A DNA stretch of 64,000 bases from an uncultured Roseburia sp. GTDB taxonomy: Bacteria; Bacillota; Clostridia; Lachnospirales; Lachnospiraceae. A program made the translations under genes and the position numbers. Shown here one piece after another: positions 52,376-62,274 of this stretch; within the stretch, counting starts at the first letter, position 1; each line of letters starts with the position of its first letter. The notes under the pieces were generated by a model. That model saw only the letters and a program-made list of their open reading frames with translations. It ran no database searches and had not been told where the DNA came from. The stretch covers positions 1 through 64,000 of the forward strand of contig CANRSX010000006.1 of the NCBI GenBank assembly GCA_947642555.1, written 5' to 3'.

Positions 52376-53791
52376 TCAGAAATATTTCAAAATCGTTTCC
52401 TTAAGGTCCACCCAGAACCGTTTCGCGTCCTGCGAATCCGGCGCCGGCACCGCAGAAGTATAGGCTTCCAGCGCCACGCGCTCCACCCAGTCCGGCTCCG
52501 CGGACGGGATCACGGAATAGTGCCCGCTCGCATCATGCAGCTCATCCGCCATCGTCACTGTCATAAAATACGCGAAATCCGCGGCTGCCTCCTCCTGCTG
52601 TGTAAAATCGTTTACAATGACAAGCGTCGTAATTGAGCTCGAGGTCGCGGTCAGCGTCTCATTCAGATTGGGAATTTTCATCAGGGCATAGCCATACCCC
52701 TCCAGCCTGCTCAGGGAATCCGTGTCCAGAATCGCGGAAAGCGTTCTCCCGGCTAGAAAATTCTCCACGATACCGTCCTCCGACACGCGCTCCGCATCCA
52801 CGGAGAAGGACTCGAGGATCGCTTCAAAATATTCGAGATCCTGCTGATACAGCGCCTCGTCATAGAGAATGGACATCGTCTCCGCTTCCGTCTTCTCAAA
52901 GCTGACGCAGTTCGAGAAAAACGGGAAATCGTAAAACGGGTCGTTGACATCCCATTCCAGCAGATATTCCACATTTTCCGCCGGATCGTTTTCCTTTGAG
53001 TAATCGATGATCTCCTGTAAGGACTGCGGCGCATTGCCGAAATAATCCGACTGGAACACAAACACGCAGGCATTATAGTTCAGCGGGTATCCCAGACAGC
53101 GGTCTCCGTAAACCGCGGCCGTGTACGCGCAGGGCACGATCCCGTCCGTTTCCGTGCTGCGGGTGTTTTCCGCCGCAAGCCCGTACAGATATGCCTCCTC
53201 AAGATTATCCGCCGGCAGCAGGTACAGATCCGGAAACCCTTCATCCGCCATCGTCGCGTCATAGATCTCCCCGAGATAATCCAGCGAGCCGCTGATCCGC
53301 TGCGGTTCCACCTTCACCCCGGACGCCTCATAATAGCGCGCTGCGGCAAGCTCCAGAAACGCCGTATAGGAATCGCTCTCATACCAGACGCGCAGGTCCG
53401 TGGGTGCAGCCTCATAGGACACCCCCTCCCGCTCCTCTCTGAAATCCATCCTGATGTCCATACCGGATCCGTTGCCGTCCGCAGTCTCCCCGCCCCGGGA
53501 ACCGCCGCCTGTATCCGCCGCCCCCGGCGCATCTGCGGCCCCCGACGCTCCGCCGCCCGGCGCATCTGCGGCCCCCGACGCTCCTTCGCCGTCCGGTGCA
53601 TCCGACAGATGCCCTGCCAGATCCGCCGTCGCGCCCGCTTTTGTTCCGGCCGCATCGAGCGTTCTGCCAGATCCGGTGTCGCCGTTCTGACACCCTCCCG
53701 CAAACACAAGTATTCCGGCTGCCGCAATCAGCGCAGCCGGATACCGTCTTTTCATCCCCGTCGTATTCTCATTTCCTGCCAGTACGTTCAT
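52376..53791 (-). CDS. Extracellular solute-binding lipoprotein, orphan
   Basis: 471 residues. The signal peptide ends in the lipobox FAGGC (C34). It is followed by a long Gly/Ala/Asp spacer (about 38-105) with repeated GASGAADAPG units. The binding fold follows, starting DLRVWYESDSYTAFLELAAARYYEASGV, a periplasmic-binding-protein type 2 pattern for sugars. It is 36 bp downstream of argD on the same strand but has no obvious role in arginine synthesis. No permeases are nearby. The start at 53791 has a weak GGAA site; ATG 53755 is possible. Confidence 0.8.
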   Translation of the reverse strand: MNVLAGNENTTGMKRRYPAALIAAAGILVFAGGCQNGDTGSGRTLDAAGTKAGATADLAGHLSDAPDGEGASGAADAPGGGASGAADAPGAADTGGGSRGGETADGNGSGMDIRMDFREEREGVSYEAAPTDLRVWYESDSYTAFLELAAARYYEASGVKVEPQRISGSLDYLGEIYDATMADEGFPDLYLLPADNLEEAYLYGLAAENTRSTETDGIVPCAYTAAVYGDRCLGYPLNYNACVFVFQSDYFGNAPQSLQEIIDYSKENDPAENVEYLLEWDVNDPFYDFPFFSNCVSFEKTEAETMSILYDEALYQQDLEYFEAILESFSVDAERVSEDGIVENFLAGRTLSAILDTDSLSRLEGYGYALMKIPNLNETLTATSSSITTLVIVNDFTQQEEAAADFAYFMTVTMADELHDASGHYSVIPSAEPDWVERVALEAYTSAVPAPDSQDAKRFWVDLKETILKYF

Positions 53792-53827
53792 TTTTCAAAT
53801 TCCAATCTGTCTTATCGTGCTTTCCTG

Positions 53828-55030
53828 TTATGATTCCTGCATGTTTCTCAAAACAGCATTTAATTTTTCCGCCATCTCGTCAACATGCTTCTTTTCAATG
53901 ATCAGCGGAGGAACCAGACGGATTACATCGCTCCCCGCCGTGATCACGATCAGCCCGTGCTTTAACGCTTCCGCCGCGATCGCCCCGACCGGCTTCTCAC
54001 AGACGATCCCCTGCATCAGGCCGAGCCCGCGCCGTTTTGTCAGGAACGGGTATTCTCTCACCATGGCGTCCAGGGTCTCCTCCAGATACGGCGCAATCTC
54101 CCTCACGTGTCCCGGGATGTCCTCCCGCTCCATAATATTCAGCACCGCATCGACCGCCGCTCCCACAAAGGGATTGCCGCCGTAGGTCGTCCCGTGGTCT
54201 CCCGGCGCCAGGGATTTCTCCGCCACGCGCTCCGTCAGCAGAAACGCGCCGACCGGGACGCCGCAGCCGAGGGCCTTCGCGCAGGCCATGATATCCGGCT
54301 TTACGCCGTAATGCTGCCAGGCGAACATCTGACCGGTCCTGCCCATCCCGCACTGGATTTCATCGAGGATCAGCAGGATATCGTGCTCGTCGCACAGAGC
54401 CCGGACTCCCTGTAAAAATGCCGCATCCGCCGGATAGATTCCGCCCTCCCCCTGTACCGTCTCTAAAATAATAGCACAGGTTTTCTCATTAATCAAAGAC
54501 TTTACGCTCTCTAAGTCATTAAAATCCGCAAACCGCACGCCGGGCATCAGCGGCGCGAAGGGCTCCTGGTAATGCGGATTGCCCGTCACCGCAAGCGCCC
54601 CGAGGCTCCTCCCGTGGAAGGAATGGTTCATGGCGATGATCTCATGTCCCGCGTGCCCGTCCCTGGTATACGCATATTTCTTCGCCGCCTTGACGGCGCC
54701 CTCGATGGCTTCCGTGCCGCTGTTGGTGAAAAAGACCCGCTCCATTCCGCTGGCTGCCGTAAGCCGCTCCGCCGCCCGGATCACCGGCACATTATAGTAC
54801 AGATTCGAGGTGTGCATCAGTTTATCGATCTGATTTTTTAAAGCCTGATTATATTCTTCGTTTCCATAGCCCAGCGCCTGGACCGCGATACCCGCCGCAA
54901 AATCCAGATATTCGTTTCCGTCCGTGTCATAAAGGTACGCGCCCTTCCCGTGATCGAGCACCAGGGAAAAGCGGTTGTAGGTATGCAGCAGGTTTTCTTC
55001 CGCCGACGCGATATACTGTTCTTTATTCAT
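53828..55030 (-). CDS. argD: Acetylornithine aminotransferase
   Basis: PLP-dependent class III transaminase of 400 residues. N-acetylglutamate semialdehyde is converted to acetylornithine. Landmarks: [51 protein letters not shown], and the PLP lysine in [17 protein letters not shown]. Its ATG overlaps the argB stop by 8 bp (ATGAATAA). Last arg gene of the operon. Confidence 0.95.
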   Translation of the reverse strand: MNKEQYIASAEENLLHTYNRFSLVLDHGKGAYLYDTDGNEYLDFAAGIAVQALGYGNEEYNQALKNQIDKLMHTSNLYYNVPVIRAAERLTAASGMERVFFTNSGTEAIEGAVKAAKKYAYTRDGHAGHEIIAMNHSFHGRSLGALAVTGNPHYQEPFAPLMPGVRFADFNDLESVKSLINEKTCAIILETVQGEGGIYPADAAFLQGVRALCDEHDILLILDEIQCGMGRTGQMFAWQHYGVKPDIMACAKALGCGVPVGAFLLTERVAEKSLAPGDHGTTYGGNPFVGAAVDAVLNIMEREDIPGHVREIAPYLEETLDAMVREYPFLTKRRGLGLMQGIVCEKPVGAIAAEALKHGLIVITAGSDVIRLVPPLIIEKKHVDEMAEKLNAVLRNMQES

Positions 55031-55922
55031 GATAATATCTGTGCTCCTTTTCTCCTATCATCGCGGTCCCGATCCCTCTGTTGGTAAAAATCTCCAGAAG
55101 CAGGCAGTGCGCGATCCGTCCGTCTAAGATATGGACGCGGGACACGCCGTTCTCGATGGCGTCAATGCAGTTATTGAGCTTTGGCAGCATTCCCCCGCCG
55201 ATGTATCCGCTTCCGATCAGCTCCTTTGCCTCCGCCACCGGGAGCTCGGAAATCAGCGTCTCCTTATCGTCCGGATTCTTATATACACCTTCAATATCCG
55301 TCAGGAAGGCCAGTTTTTCCGCCTTTACCGCCCGTGCAATCGCGCAGGCCGCATCGTCCGCATTGATGTTGTAGCTGTCAAACTTCGCGTCCATCCCGAC
55401 CGGGCAGACGATCGGCAGGAAATCCTTTTCGAGAAGATCATAGAGGATCTTCGGGTTCACCTCCGTGATCTCCCCGACAAAACCGATGTCCTGCCCGTCG
55501 GCGTATTTCTTCTCCACCTTGAGAAGTCCGCCGTCCTTGCCGCTGATGCCGACCGCATTCACGCCCAGCTCCTGCACCAGCTTTACCAGGGATTTATTGA
55601 CCTTATTTAACACCATCTCGGCGATCTCCATCGTCTCGGCGTCCGTCTTCCGAAGGCCGTTTACAAACTCCGGCTCTTTGCCGGACTTCTCCACCCAGCT
55701 GCTGATCTCCTTCCCTCCGCCGTGCACGATGATCGGCTTAAAACCGACCAGCTTCAGCAGCGTCACGTCCTGGATCACATGCCGCTTTAAGGTCTCGTCG
55801 ACCATGGCGCTTCCGCCGTATTTTACCACGATGATCTTGCGGTTAAACCGCTGGATATAGGGCAGCGCCTCGATCAGCACCTCCGCCTTCTGTAAAATCT
55901 CCTGCATATTTTTCTCTTCCAT
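55023..55922 (-). CDS. argB: Acetylglutamate kinase
   Basis: Phosphorylates N-acetylglutamate; likely arginine-feedback control point. 299 residues: [42 protein letters not shown], and [14 protein letters not shown]. The N-terminal helix [21 protein letters not shown] is present, as in hexameric, arginine-inhibited ArgB. The argB stop overlaps the argD start. Confidence 0.95.
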   Translation of the reverse strand: MEEKNMQEILQKAEVLIEALPYIQRFNRKIIVVKYGGSAMVDETLKRHVIQDVTLLKLVGFKPIIVHGGGKEISSWVEKSGKEPEFVNGLRKTDAETMEIAEMVLNKVNKSLVKLVQELGVNAVGISGKDGGLLKVEKKYADGQDIGFVGEITEVNPKILYDLLEKDFLPIVCPVGMDAKFDSYNINADDAACAIARAVKAEKLAFLTDIEGVYKNPDDKETLISELPVAEAKELIGSGYIGGGMLPKLNNCIDAIENGVSRVHILDGRIAHCLLLEIFTNRGIGTAMIGEKEHRYYHE

Positions 55923-55950
55923 GATAATTCCCCGCCTTTTCTATTTGTCG

Positions 55951-57171
55951 TCATGACCGGTAGTCCGCGTTGATTTTCACATAGTCATAGGTCAGGTCGC
56001 AGCCCCAGGCCGTGGCCTGTACATCTCCCTGCTTTATGTCCGCGATCGCCGTCACCTCCGGCTCCGAGAGGATCTTTGTCGCCTCCTCCTCGCTGTAGTC
56101 CGCCGCGACGCCGTCCTTCATGATCTGAATCCGGCCTGCCGCACTCTGAAAGAACAGATCCACCTTCTCCGGGTCAAACTGCGCGCCGGAATACCCCATC
56201 GCGCAGAGGATCCTCCCCCAGTTCGCATCATGCCCGTAGATCGCGGCCTTCGTCAGGTTCGAGGTGATCACGGATTTGGCCAGGCATTTCGCCTCCTCCT
56301 TTGTCGCCGCGCCTGTCACCGTCACCTCAAACAGCGCCGTCGCGCCCTCCCCGTCTCCTGCCATCTGCTTTGCCAGCATCTCGTTGACCGCGTGGAGCGC
56401 CGCGCAGAAGGCCGCGTAATCCTCATTTTTCTCCGTGATCTCCTGGTTTCCCGCAAGGCCGTTTGCCAGGAGCAGACAGGTGTCGTTTGTCGAGGTGTCG
56501 CCGTCCACGGAGATCATGTTGTAGGTATCCTCCACGTCCGCGCGAAGCGCTTCCATGAGAAGCTCCTGCGAGATCGCGGCGTCCGTCGTCACAAAGCTTA
56601 ACATCGTACACATATTCGGGTGAATCATCCCCGAGCCCTTGCACATGCCGCCGATCGTGACCGTCTTCCCGCCGAGCGCAAGGGTTACCGCCGCCTCTTT
56701 TTTGTGGGTGTCGGTCGTCATAATGGCCTGCGCCGCCTTTTGGCCGCTCTCCCGTCCCCCTGCCAGAAGCGGCTTCATCGCCGCGATCCCGGCACAGATC
56801 CGGTCGATCGGGAGCTGCATGCCGATGACGCCGGTGGAGGCCACCAGCACCTGATCCGCCGGCACGCCAAGCTGCTCTCCGGCGCATTCCGCCGTCTTCT
56901 GGCAGTAGCCCATCCCTTCTTCCCCGGTGCAGGCATTGGCAATTCCCGCATTGATCACAACCGCCTGCGCCGCACCGCCCGCCACAAGCTTCTGATCCCA
57001 TTTTACCGGGGCCGCCTTTACGATATTTCTCGTAAACGTACCCGCTGCCCGGCAGGGAACCTCACTGTAAATCATCGCCATATCCGGCCGGTCCTGATAT
57101 TTAATCCCGGCCGCCGTGGCCGCCGCATAAAAACCGGCCGCCGCCGTCACGCCGCCTTCGATTTTCTTCAT
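55951..57171 (-). CDS. argJ: Glutamate N-acetyltransferase / amino-acid acetyltransferase
   Basis: Recycles acetyl from acetylornithine to glutamate; it may also start the pathway with acetyl-CoA. 406 residues; autocleaves into two chains. The cleavage motif is PNMCTMLSF with nucleophile T189 preceded by C188, where many ArgJ have Ala-Thr. Other motifs: VINAGIANACTG, ASTGVIGMQLP, DGDTSTNDTCLLLANG. AGGAGG 6 bases before ATG. It stands between a GNAT gene and argB. Confidence 0.94.
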   Translation of the reverse strand: MKKIEGGVTAAAGFYAAATAAGIKYQDRPDMAMIYSEVPCRAAGTFTRNIVKAAPVKWDQKLVAGGAAQAVVINAGIANACTGEEGMGYCQKTAECAGEQLGVPADQVLVASTGVIGMQLPIDRICAGIAAMKPLLAGGRESGQKAAQAIMTTDTHKKEAAVTLALGGKTVTIGGMCKGSGMIHPNMCTMLSFVTTDAAISQELLMEALRADVEDTYNMISVDGDTSTNDTCLLLANGLAGNQEITEKNEDYAAFCAALHAVNEMLAKQMAGDGEGATALFEVTVTGAATKEEAKCLAKSVITSNLTKAAIYGHDANWGRILCAMGYSGAQFDPEKVDLFFQSAAGRIQIMKDGVAADYSEEEATKILSEPEVTAIADIKQGDVQATAWGCDLTYDYVKINADYRS

Positions 57172-57222
57172 CCGTCTTCCTCCTGATTCTTTGTACCGCT
57201 TCTGCGGTCATGTGCCGTCTCC

Positions 57223-57684
57223 CTACGGATTGTACACCGTCACATTTTCCTCGTTGAGCACACACTCATAATAATTCACGTCCCCGCGGAAGCTCCAGCC
57301 AAGCTTCCTCCAGAAGCGGTTTCCCACCTCGTTATGTTCAAAGGCGATCAGATTCACTTTGTTGATCTGTTCCTTCTTTAACGCCGTAAGACAGGCTTCC
57401 ACCAGCTGCTGCCCGATCCCGTGCTTGCGGTACTCCTCCTTCACGCACACGTGATACAGGCAGCCTCTCCTGCCGTCATGCCCGCAGAGGATCGCCCCTA
57501 CAATCGTCTCGCCATATACCGCCACCATACTGGTGTCCGGGTTTCTGCGGATAAAACGCTCCACCCCCTCGCGCGAATCGTCCACGCTGCGGATCCCGAA
57601 GCCGTGAATCCCCATCCAGAGACCATATACCTCGTCATAGTCTGCCATTGTCATCACACGGATCGCAAATCTGTTCTCTTCCAT
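57223..57684 (-). CDS. GNAT acetyltransferase inside the arginine operon
   Basis: 153 residues. The acetyl-CoA loop is VKEEYRKHGIGQQLVEACLTALKK, followed by VNLIAFEHNEVGNRFWRKLGWSF. It shows no amino-acid kinase domain, so it is not classical ArgA. Located between argC and argJ (27 and 51 bp gaps), it is co-transcribed. Short GNAT-only NAGS enzymes exist in some bacteria, so a glutamate acetyltransferase role is possible; other substrates remain open. Confidence 0.88.
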   Translation of the reverse strand: MEENRFAIRVMTMADYDEVYGLWMGIHGFGIRSVDDSREGVERFIRRNPDTSMVAVYGETIVGAILCGHDGRRGCLYHVCVKEEYRKHGIGQQLVEACLTALKKEQINKVNLIAFEHNEVGNRFWRKLGWSFRGDVNYYECVLNEENVTVYNP

Positions 57685-57711
57685 CTGTATTCTCGTCCTT
57701 ATGTATCTTTT

Positions 57712-58767
57712 CTACGGAAACGCCGGCGCCAGTTTAAGCCCCTCGTTTTCTTCAAGTCCAAAGAGCAGGTTCATATTCTGCACCGCCTGGCCTGCCGCGC
57801 CTTTTACGAGATTGTCCAGCGCCCCCATCAGGACCACCCGGCCTGTTCTCTCGTCCACGACAAAGCCGATATCCACAAAATTGCTGCCCTCCACCCATTT
57901 CGTCTCCGGGCAGAGGCCCTGATCCAGAAGGCGGATAAAATATTCCGCTCCGTAATACTTCTCATACGCCGCGCGCAGCTGTTCATAAGACGGCAGGCTG
58001 CCGTCCTGTCCGCGCGCAAGCGTGGCGTACGCCGTCACCAGGATCCCGCGGTTCATGGGCACCAGGTGCGGGGTAAAGCTTACGGTAAGCTCCCTTCCCG
58101 CCGCATAGCCTAACTGCTCCTCGATCTCCGGCGTGTGGCGGTGGGAAGCCACCCCGTACGCCTTGATATTTTCATTGACCTCGCAGAACAGGTTCGGAAG
58201 CTTCGCCCCGCGCCCCGCGCCGGAGGTGCCGGATTTTGCATCGATGATCAGGGTATCCAGGTCGATCAGCCCCTCTTTTACCAGCGGGTACGCCGTCAGA
58301 ATCGAGCAGGTCGTATAACAGCCCGGATTCGCCACCAGCCTGGCCCCCTTTATGGCCTCGCGGTTCACCTCGCACAGCCCGTACACCGCCTCGCTGATGA
58401 ACTGCGGGCTTTTGTGCTCAATCTGATACCATTTTTCGTACACGGACACATCTTTGATCCTGTAGTCCGCCGAGAGGTCGATCACCTTCGTCTGCGATAA
58501 AATCTTTTCATTTAACACACCGGCAAGAAATCCCTGCGGCGTTGCCGTAAAGATCACATCCGCTTCCTTCGCCAGCTCCTCCAGCTGATCGTCCTTACAG
58601 ACATCCTCCACCAGCCGGAACATGTTCTGATATACCTGTGCGTAGCGCTGATCCACATAGCTTCTCGACCCGTACCAGCAGATCGAAACCTCCGGGTGGC
58701 CCAGCAGCAGACGCACCAGCTCGTTTCCCGCATAGCCGGTCGCTCCGATAATTCCTGCCTTTATCAT
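57712..58767 (-). CDS. argC: N-acetyl-gamma-glutamyl-phosphate reductase
   Basis: NADPH-dependent reductase of 351 residues: KAGIIGATGYAGNELVRLLLGHPEV at the dinucleotide-binding N-terminus, catalytic Cys in VANPGCYTTCSILTAYPL, and SGAGRGAKLP. First gene of the minus-strand arg operon with its promoter at 58873-58901. AAAGGTG precedes ATG 58767. Normal length. Confidence 0.95.
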   Translation of the reverse strand: MIKAGIIGATGYAGNELVRLLLGHPEVSICWYGSRSYVDQRYAQVYQNMFRLVEDVCKDDQLEELAKEADVIFTATPQGFLAGVLNEKILSQTKVIDLSADYRIKDVSVYEKWYQIEHKSPQFISEAVYGLCEVNREAIKGARLVANPGCYTTCSILTAYPLVKEGLIDLDTLIIDAKSGTSGAGRGAKLPNLFCEVNENIKAYGVASHRHTPEIEEQLGYAAGRELTVSFTPHLVPMNRGILVTAYATLARGQDGSLPSYEQLRAAYEKYYGAEYFIRLLDQGLCPETKWVEGSNFVDIGFVVDERTGRVVLMGALDNLVKGAAGQAVQNMNLLFGLEENEGLKLAPAFP

Positions 58768-58872
58768 AGATACACCTTTCCTTTCCGCTTCTCGTTCGCC
58801 TTTCCTATCTTAGTATACCTCCCTGCGATAGTAAAGCCCTTTTTCATTTTTTCCCAAAGAAATTTTCGTATA

Positions 58873-58901
58873 ATTATACATTATAATCTTTTTTTATGCA
58901 A
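58873..58901 (-). promoter_or_regulatory. Promoter of argC-GNAT-argJ-argB-argD
   Basis: Minus strand TTGCAT (58901-58896), 17 bp, TATAAT (58878-58873). The -10 sits inside the palindrome GTATAATTATAC (58868-58879), which may be an ArgR half-site array. Confidence 0.65.
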
Positions 58902-58954
58902 GAGATATTTTTGACAAAACGCTTTTCTGCTCTCCTGTCAGCTTTGCACAACTT

Positions 58955-58993
58955 TATGTATTTTTATAAATAAATTATGTATATTTTATCACT
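58955..58993. promoter_or_regulatory. Tandem ARG-box-like operator between argC and argG
   Basis: TATGTATTTTTATAAATA (58955-58972) and TATGTATATTTTATCACT (58976-58993) share TTATGTAT and are spaced 21 bp with a 3-bp gap, the geometry of paired ArgR boxes. It abuts the argG -35 and lies in an AT-rich (58850-59000) island between divergent arg promoters. No argR gene is in the window. Confidence 0.5.
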
Positions 58994-59021
58994 TGCCATT
59001 CTCACCCATATGAGGTAAGAT
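58993..59021 (+). promoter_or_regulatory. Promoter of argG
   Basis: TTGCCA (58993-58998), 17 bp, TAAGAT (59016-59021), 55 bp before ATG 59077. A competing TTGACA at 58911 has no paired -10. Confidence 0.6.
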
Positions 59022-59076
59022 ATGTTCTGGCACAATGTACATACAAATACATTCTTATAAAAGGAAGGAATACACC

Positions 59077-60297
59077 ATGAAAGAAAAAGTCATCTTAGCC
59101 TACTCGGGCGGACTTGACACGACCGCCATCATCCCCTGGCTGAAGGAAAATTACGATTATGAAGTCATCTGCTGCTGCATCGACTGCGGGCAGGAGGAGG
59201 AGCTCGACGGACTCGAGGAGCGCGCAAAATTATCCGGCGCGTCAAAATTATACATCGAGGATATCGTGGACGAGTTCTGCGACGACTATATTATGCCCTG
59301 CGTGCAGGCGAACGCGGTCTATGAGAACAAATATCTTTTAGGCACCTCCATGGCACGCCCGGGCATCGCGAAGAAGCTCGTGGAGATCGCGAGAAAGGAA
59401 GGCGCATCCGCCATCTGCCACGGCGCCACCGGAAAAGGAAACGATCAGATCCGCTTCGAGCTCGGCATCAAAGCCCTGGCGCCCGATATCCGGATCATCG
59501 CCGCATGGCGCGACGACAAGTGGACGATGCAGTCCCGCCAGGACGAGATCGACTACTGCAAGGCCCACGGCATCAACCTGCCGTTCTCCGCGGACTCCAG
59601 CTACAGCCGGGACCGCAACCTCTGGCACATCAGCCATGAGGGCTTAGAGCTGGAGGATCCGGCGGAGGAGCCGAATTACGATCATCTGCTGGTCCTTGGC
59701 GTCTCCCCGGAGAAGGCACCGGACGAGGGCGAATATGTGACCATGACCTTTGAGAAAGGAATCCCGACCTCCGTCAACGGAAAACAGATGAAGGTCTCCG
59801 ATATCATCCGCGAGTTAAACCGCCTCGGCGGAAAGCACGGCATCGGTATCGTCGATATCGTGGAAAACCGCGTCGTCGGCATGAAGTCCCGCGGCGTTTA
59901 CGAGACGCCGGGCGGCACGATCCTCATGGAAGCGCACCAGCAGTTAGAGGAGCTGGTCTTAGACCGCGCCACCATGGAGGTCAAGAAGGACATGGGCAAT
60001 AAGCTGGCGCAGATCGTCTACGAGGGCAAGTGGTTTACCCCGCTCTGCGACGCCGTGAAGGCTTTCGTGGCCTCCACCCAGGAATATGTGGCCGGAGAAG
60101 TTAAATTTAAATTATATAAAGGAAACATTATCAAGGCCGGCACAACCTCCCCGTATTCGCTCTACAGCGAATCCCTGGCGAGCTTCACGACGGGCGAGCT
60201 CTATGACCACCATGACGCGGAAGGATTTATCACCTTATTCGGGCTGCCGCTTAAGGTCCGCGCGATGAAGATGCAGGAAGCGAAGGAGCAGAAATAA
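59077..60297 (+). CDS. argG: Argininosuccinate synthase
   Basis: ATP-dependent ligation of citrulline and aspartate. 406 residues: [26 protein letters not shown] (ATP PP-loop), GCICxCx-type [28 protein letters not shown], and [23 protein letters not shown] 59077 follows AAAGGAAGGAA; the ORF could be read from 59035, but that part is leader. argH does not follow in this window. Probably ArgR-repressed with the divergent operon. Confidence 0.96.
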   Translation: MKEKVILAYSGGLDTTAIIPWLKENYDYEVICCCIDCGQEEELDGLEERAKLSGASKLYIEDIVDEFCDDYIMPCVQANAVYENKYLLGTSMARPGIAKKLVEIARKEGASAICHGATGKGNDQIRFELGIKALAPDIRIIAAWRDDKWTMQSRQDEIDYCKAHGINLPFSADSSYSRDRNLWHISHEGLELEDPAEEPNYDHLLVLGVSPEKAPDEGEYVTMTFEKGIPTSVNGKQMKVSDIIRELNRLGGKHGIGIVDIVENRVVGMKSRGVYETPGGTILMEAHQQLEELVLDRATMEVKKDMGNKLAQIVYEGKWFTPLCDAVKAFVASTQEYVAGEVKFKLYKGNIIKAGTTSPYSLYSESLASFTTGELYDHHDAEGFITLFGLPLKVRAMKMQEAKEQK

Positions 60298-60375
60298 AAC
60301 CTGCCGGGTAACCTGATTCACGGGTGAAAAGATTCTGGGACATCATGGCAGATTTCGTCGCTTGTGAGTATAAAA

Positions 60376-60427
60376 ACTGCCATAGAATGGAAACGACTTT
60401 TGTCTGTCGCTTCCGTTCTATGGCAGT
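60376..60427. terminator. Long 22-bp hairpin between convergent genes
   Basis: Arms 60376-60397 and 60406-60427 pair with one G-U and one A-C mismatch around an 8-nt loop. The outer part is ACTGCCATAGAA and its complement TTCTATGGCAGT. It lies between argG (ends 60297) and the ATPase gene (ends 60445) with no U-tract on either strand. A bidirectional terminator or a small miniature-element remnant. Confidence 0.5.
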
Positions 60428-60444
60428 CCCTGTTTCGTCCGGGC

Positions 60445-62127
60445 TCATCCAATCAACACCATTTTTCCCTCAAAGGCAAAACCATAGTGGCGGATCCGCT
60501 CTTTTACTATTCCCCGTGCCGTCAGTTCCGCGTCATATCCTTTATCCCTGATCTGTGCCAGTGCGTTCTGCACCGTCTCCGACAGGCTCTTTTCCGAGCT
60601 CCTTCGAACCTTGAATTCCAAAACAAATGCCGGATCCTGCGAATTCTGCGGTTCCAGCATCACGTCATAACGCCCCAGCCCGCTCTCACGATTCGATGTC
60701 ACCCGATAACGATCCGCCATATCCACGATCAGTCCCAGCACAAATCCATGATAAAATCGTTCCGGTTCTTCGTGTTCCGCCGCGCTCTTTCCCACATCAA
60801 AAAAACTGAATGTCTTCGCGGATACCTGATTCATATATCGATTCATGAATTCAAGATCGCCTGCAAGCAGCGCTTTGATAAAATCATTGTATCTGACCTG
60901 CGGGCTGTGAAACCATGTTTTTACCATATCCCGGAACATTCTCCTCACTTCCAGATTCGTAAGAGACAGCTGATAAAAGGGCTCCTCCCAAACCCCGTCT
61001 TCCGGCATCTGCTCCACTTTCAGATAACCGGCGGCAAGCAGAAGACTCCACAGTGCGGCATCGCTGTGATCCAGCTGGTCAAAGACAAGTTCTTCGTCAA
61101 TCGGCCTGCAGATGATCCGATCCTCCAGCAGATCTTCCATCGCGATTTTCACTTCGGCCGAGCCGGACCGGATCAGCCGGCTGATCAGCGTATTTTCACT
61201 CGTATTTGCCCAGTAAGTCTTCATCTTCTTTTCCTTTAAAAAAGAAGTGATCGACCACGGATTATAAATATCCCTGTGACTGCCAAAGGTAAATCCGTCA
61301 TACCACTTTTTTACCAGCTCTTTTTTATCCGGCATTCCGAACTGATCCAGGGCGGCAAACACTTCTTCCTCTGTAAAACCAAAGGATGTGGCATAGCGCT
61401 CCGTCGTCGTCGTTATCACTGCCAGATTGTTCAGATCCGAAAAAACGGACGCCTTGCTGATCCGCGTAATGCCTGTGAGAATCGCCCGTTCCATACAGGG
61501 GTTTGTTTTGAATGTGGCGTGGAACAGATTTCTTATAAATGTAACCATGTTGTCCCAGTATCCTTCCACATACGCTTCCTGCATGGGTGTGTCATACTCG
61601 TCCAATAATATGATTACCTTTCTGCAGTAATATCTGGACAAAAATCCTGAGAGCATATACAGGGAAAGTGTCGCCACACTGTCCTCCATCTTATTGGATA
61701 CCATCTGAAAAAAATCTCTTTCTCCGGGCTCTAAGAAATCTCCATCCAAAAGAAAACGATTCTTTGTATACAGCTCGGTCAGCAGGATACAGATTTTATC
61801 CCGCGTTGTCCTGTAATCTCCCCCTTTTACGTTAGCAAAAGACAGGCTGATCACCGGATAAGTTCCCTGCAGTTCGCGATATCTGGCATGGTTCCACACG
61901 GACAATCCGTCAAACAGATCCGCCCGGCCCTTGTACCGGGTCGAGAAAAACTGTTCCATCATGCTCATATTGAGCGTTTTTCCGAACCGCCTCGGTCGGG
62001 TAATCAGCGTCACATTGTCCCCGTTTTCCCACCATTCCCTGATAAAATCCGTCTTATCGATATAAAAGAACCGGTTTGTCCGAAGATATTCGAAATCCTG
62101 TGTCCCGATCGAAACTGTCTGCTCCAT
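60445..62127 (-). CDS. AAA-ATPase-like / PD-(D/E)XK nuclease-like protein
   Basis: 560 residues of the family often annotated AAA-ATPase_like plus DUF1703. Walker A is LITRPRRFGKTLNMSM and Walker B is VIILLDEYDTP. The C-terminus has a PD-(D/E)XK arrangement: GRYDVML...FVLEFKV. The start at 62127 (MEQTVSIG) has AGGGGGG; the upstream ATG at 62202 has none. These proteins are multi-copy in gut Clostridia and Bacteroidetes; their function is not established (a role in host-mobile-element interplay has been guessed). Own promoter at 62202-62230. Confidence 0.9.
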   Translation of the reverse strand: MEQTVSIGTQDFEYLRTNRFFYIDKTDFIREWWENGDNVTLITRPRRFGKTLNMSMMEQFFSTRYKGRADLFDGLSVWNHARYRELQGTYPVISLSFANVKGGDYRTTRDKICILLTELYTKNRFLLDGDFLEPGERDFFQMVSNKMEDSVATLSLYMLSGFLSRYYCRKVIILLDEYDTPMQEAYVEGYWDNMVTFIRNLFHATFKTNPCMERAILTGITRISKASVFSDLNNLAVITTTTERYATSFGFTEEEVFAALDQFGMPDKKELVKKWYDGFTFGSHRDIYNPWSITSFLKEKKMKTYWANTSENTLISRLIRSGSAEVKIAMEDLLEDRIICRPIDEELVFDQLDHSDAALWSLLLAAGYLKVEQMPEDGVWEEPFYQLSLTNLEVRRMFRDMVKTWFHSPQVRYNDFIKALLAGDLEFMNRYMNQVSAKTFSFFDVGKSAAEHEEPERFYHGFVLGLIVDMADRYRVTSNRESGLGRYDVMLEPQNSQDPAFVLEFKVRRSSEKSLSETVQNALAQIRDKGYDAELTARGIVKERIRHYGFAFEGKMVLIG

Positions 62128-62201
62128 AAATCCCCCCTGTGTCATGTGCCGGCATGCTTTTTTCGCACACCGAAAATCGCATGAAATCGGCTGCTGACTC
62201 A

Positions 62202-62230
62202 ATTATATAGCATCCCTTCGGAATTCACAA
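62202..62230 (-). promoter_or_regulatory. Promoter of the AAA-ATPase-like gene
   Basis: Minus strand TTGTGA (62230-62225), 17 bp, TATAAT (62207-62202). Confidence 0.65.
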
Positions 62231-62274
62231 ATGTTTTTCTCTGTTAACTTCATCTATCATTTTCCCCTCGTAAT

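Noticed and set aside
53454-53690. Plus-strand Pro/Ala/Ser-rich frame
   Set aside because: Shadow of the Gly/Ala spacer of the orphan lipoprotein.
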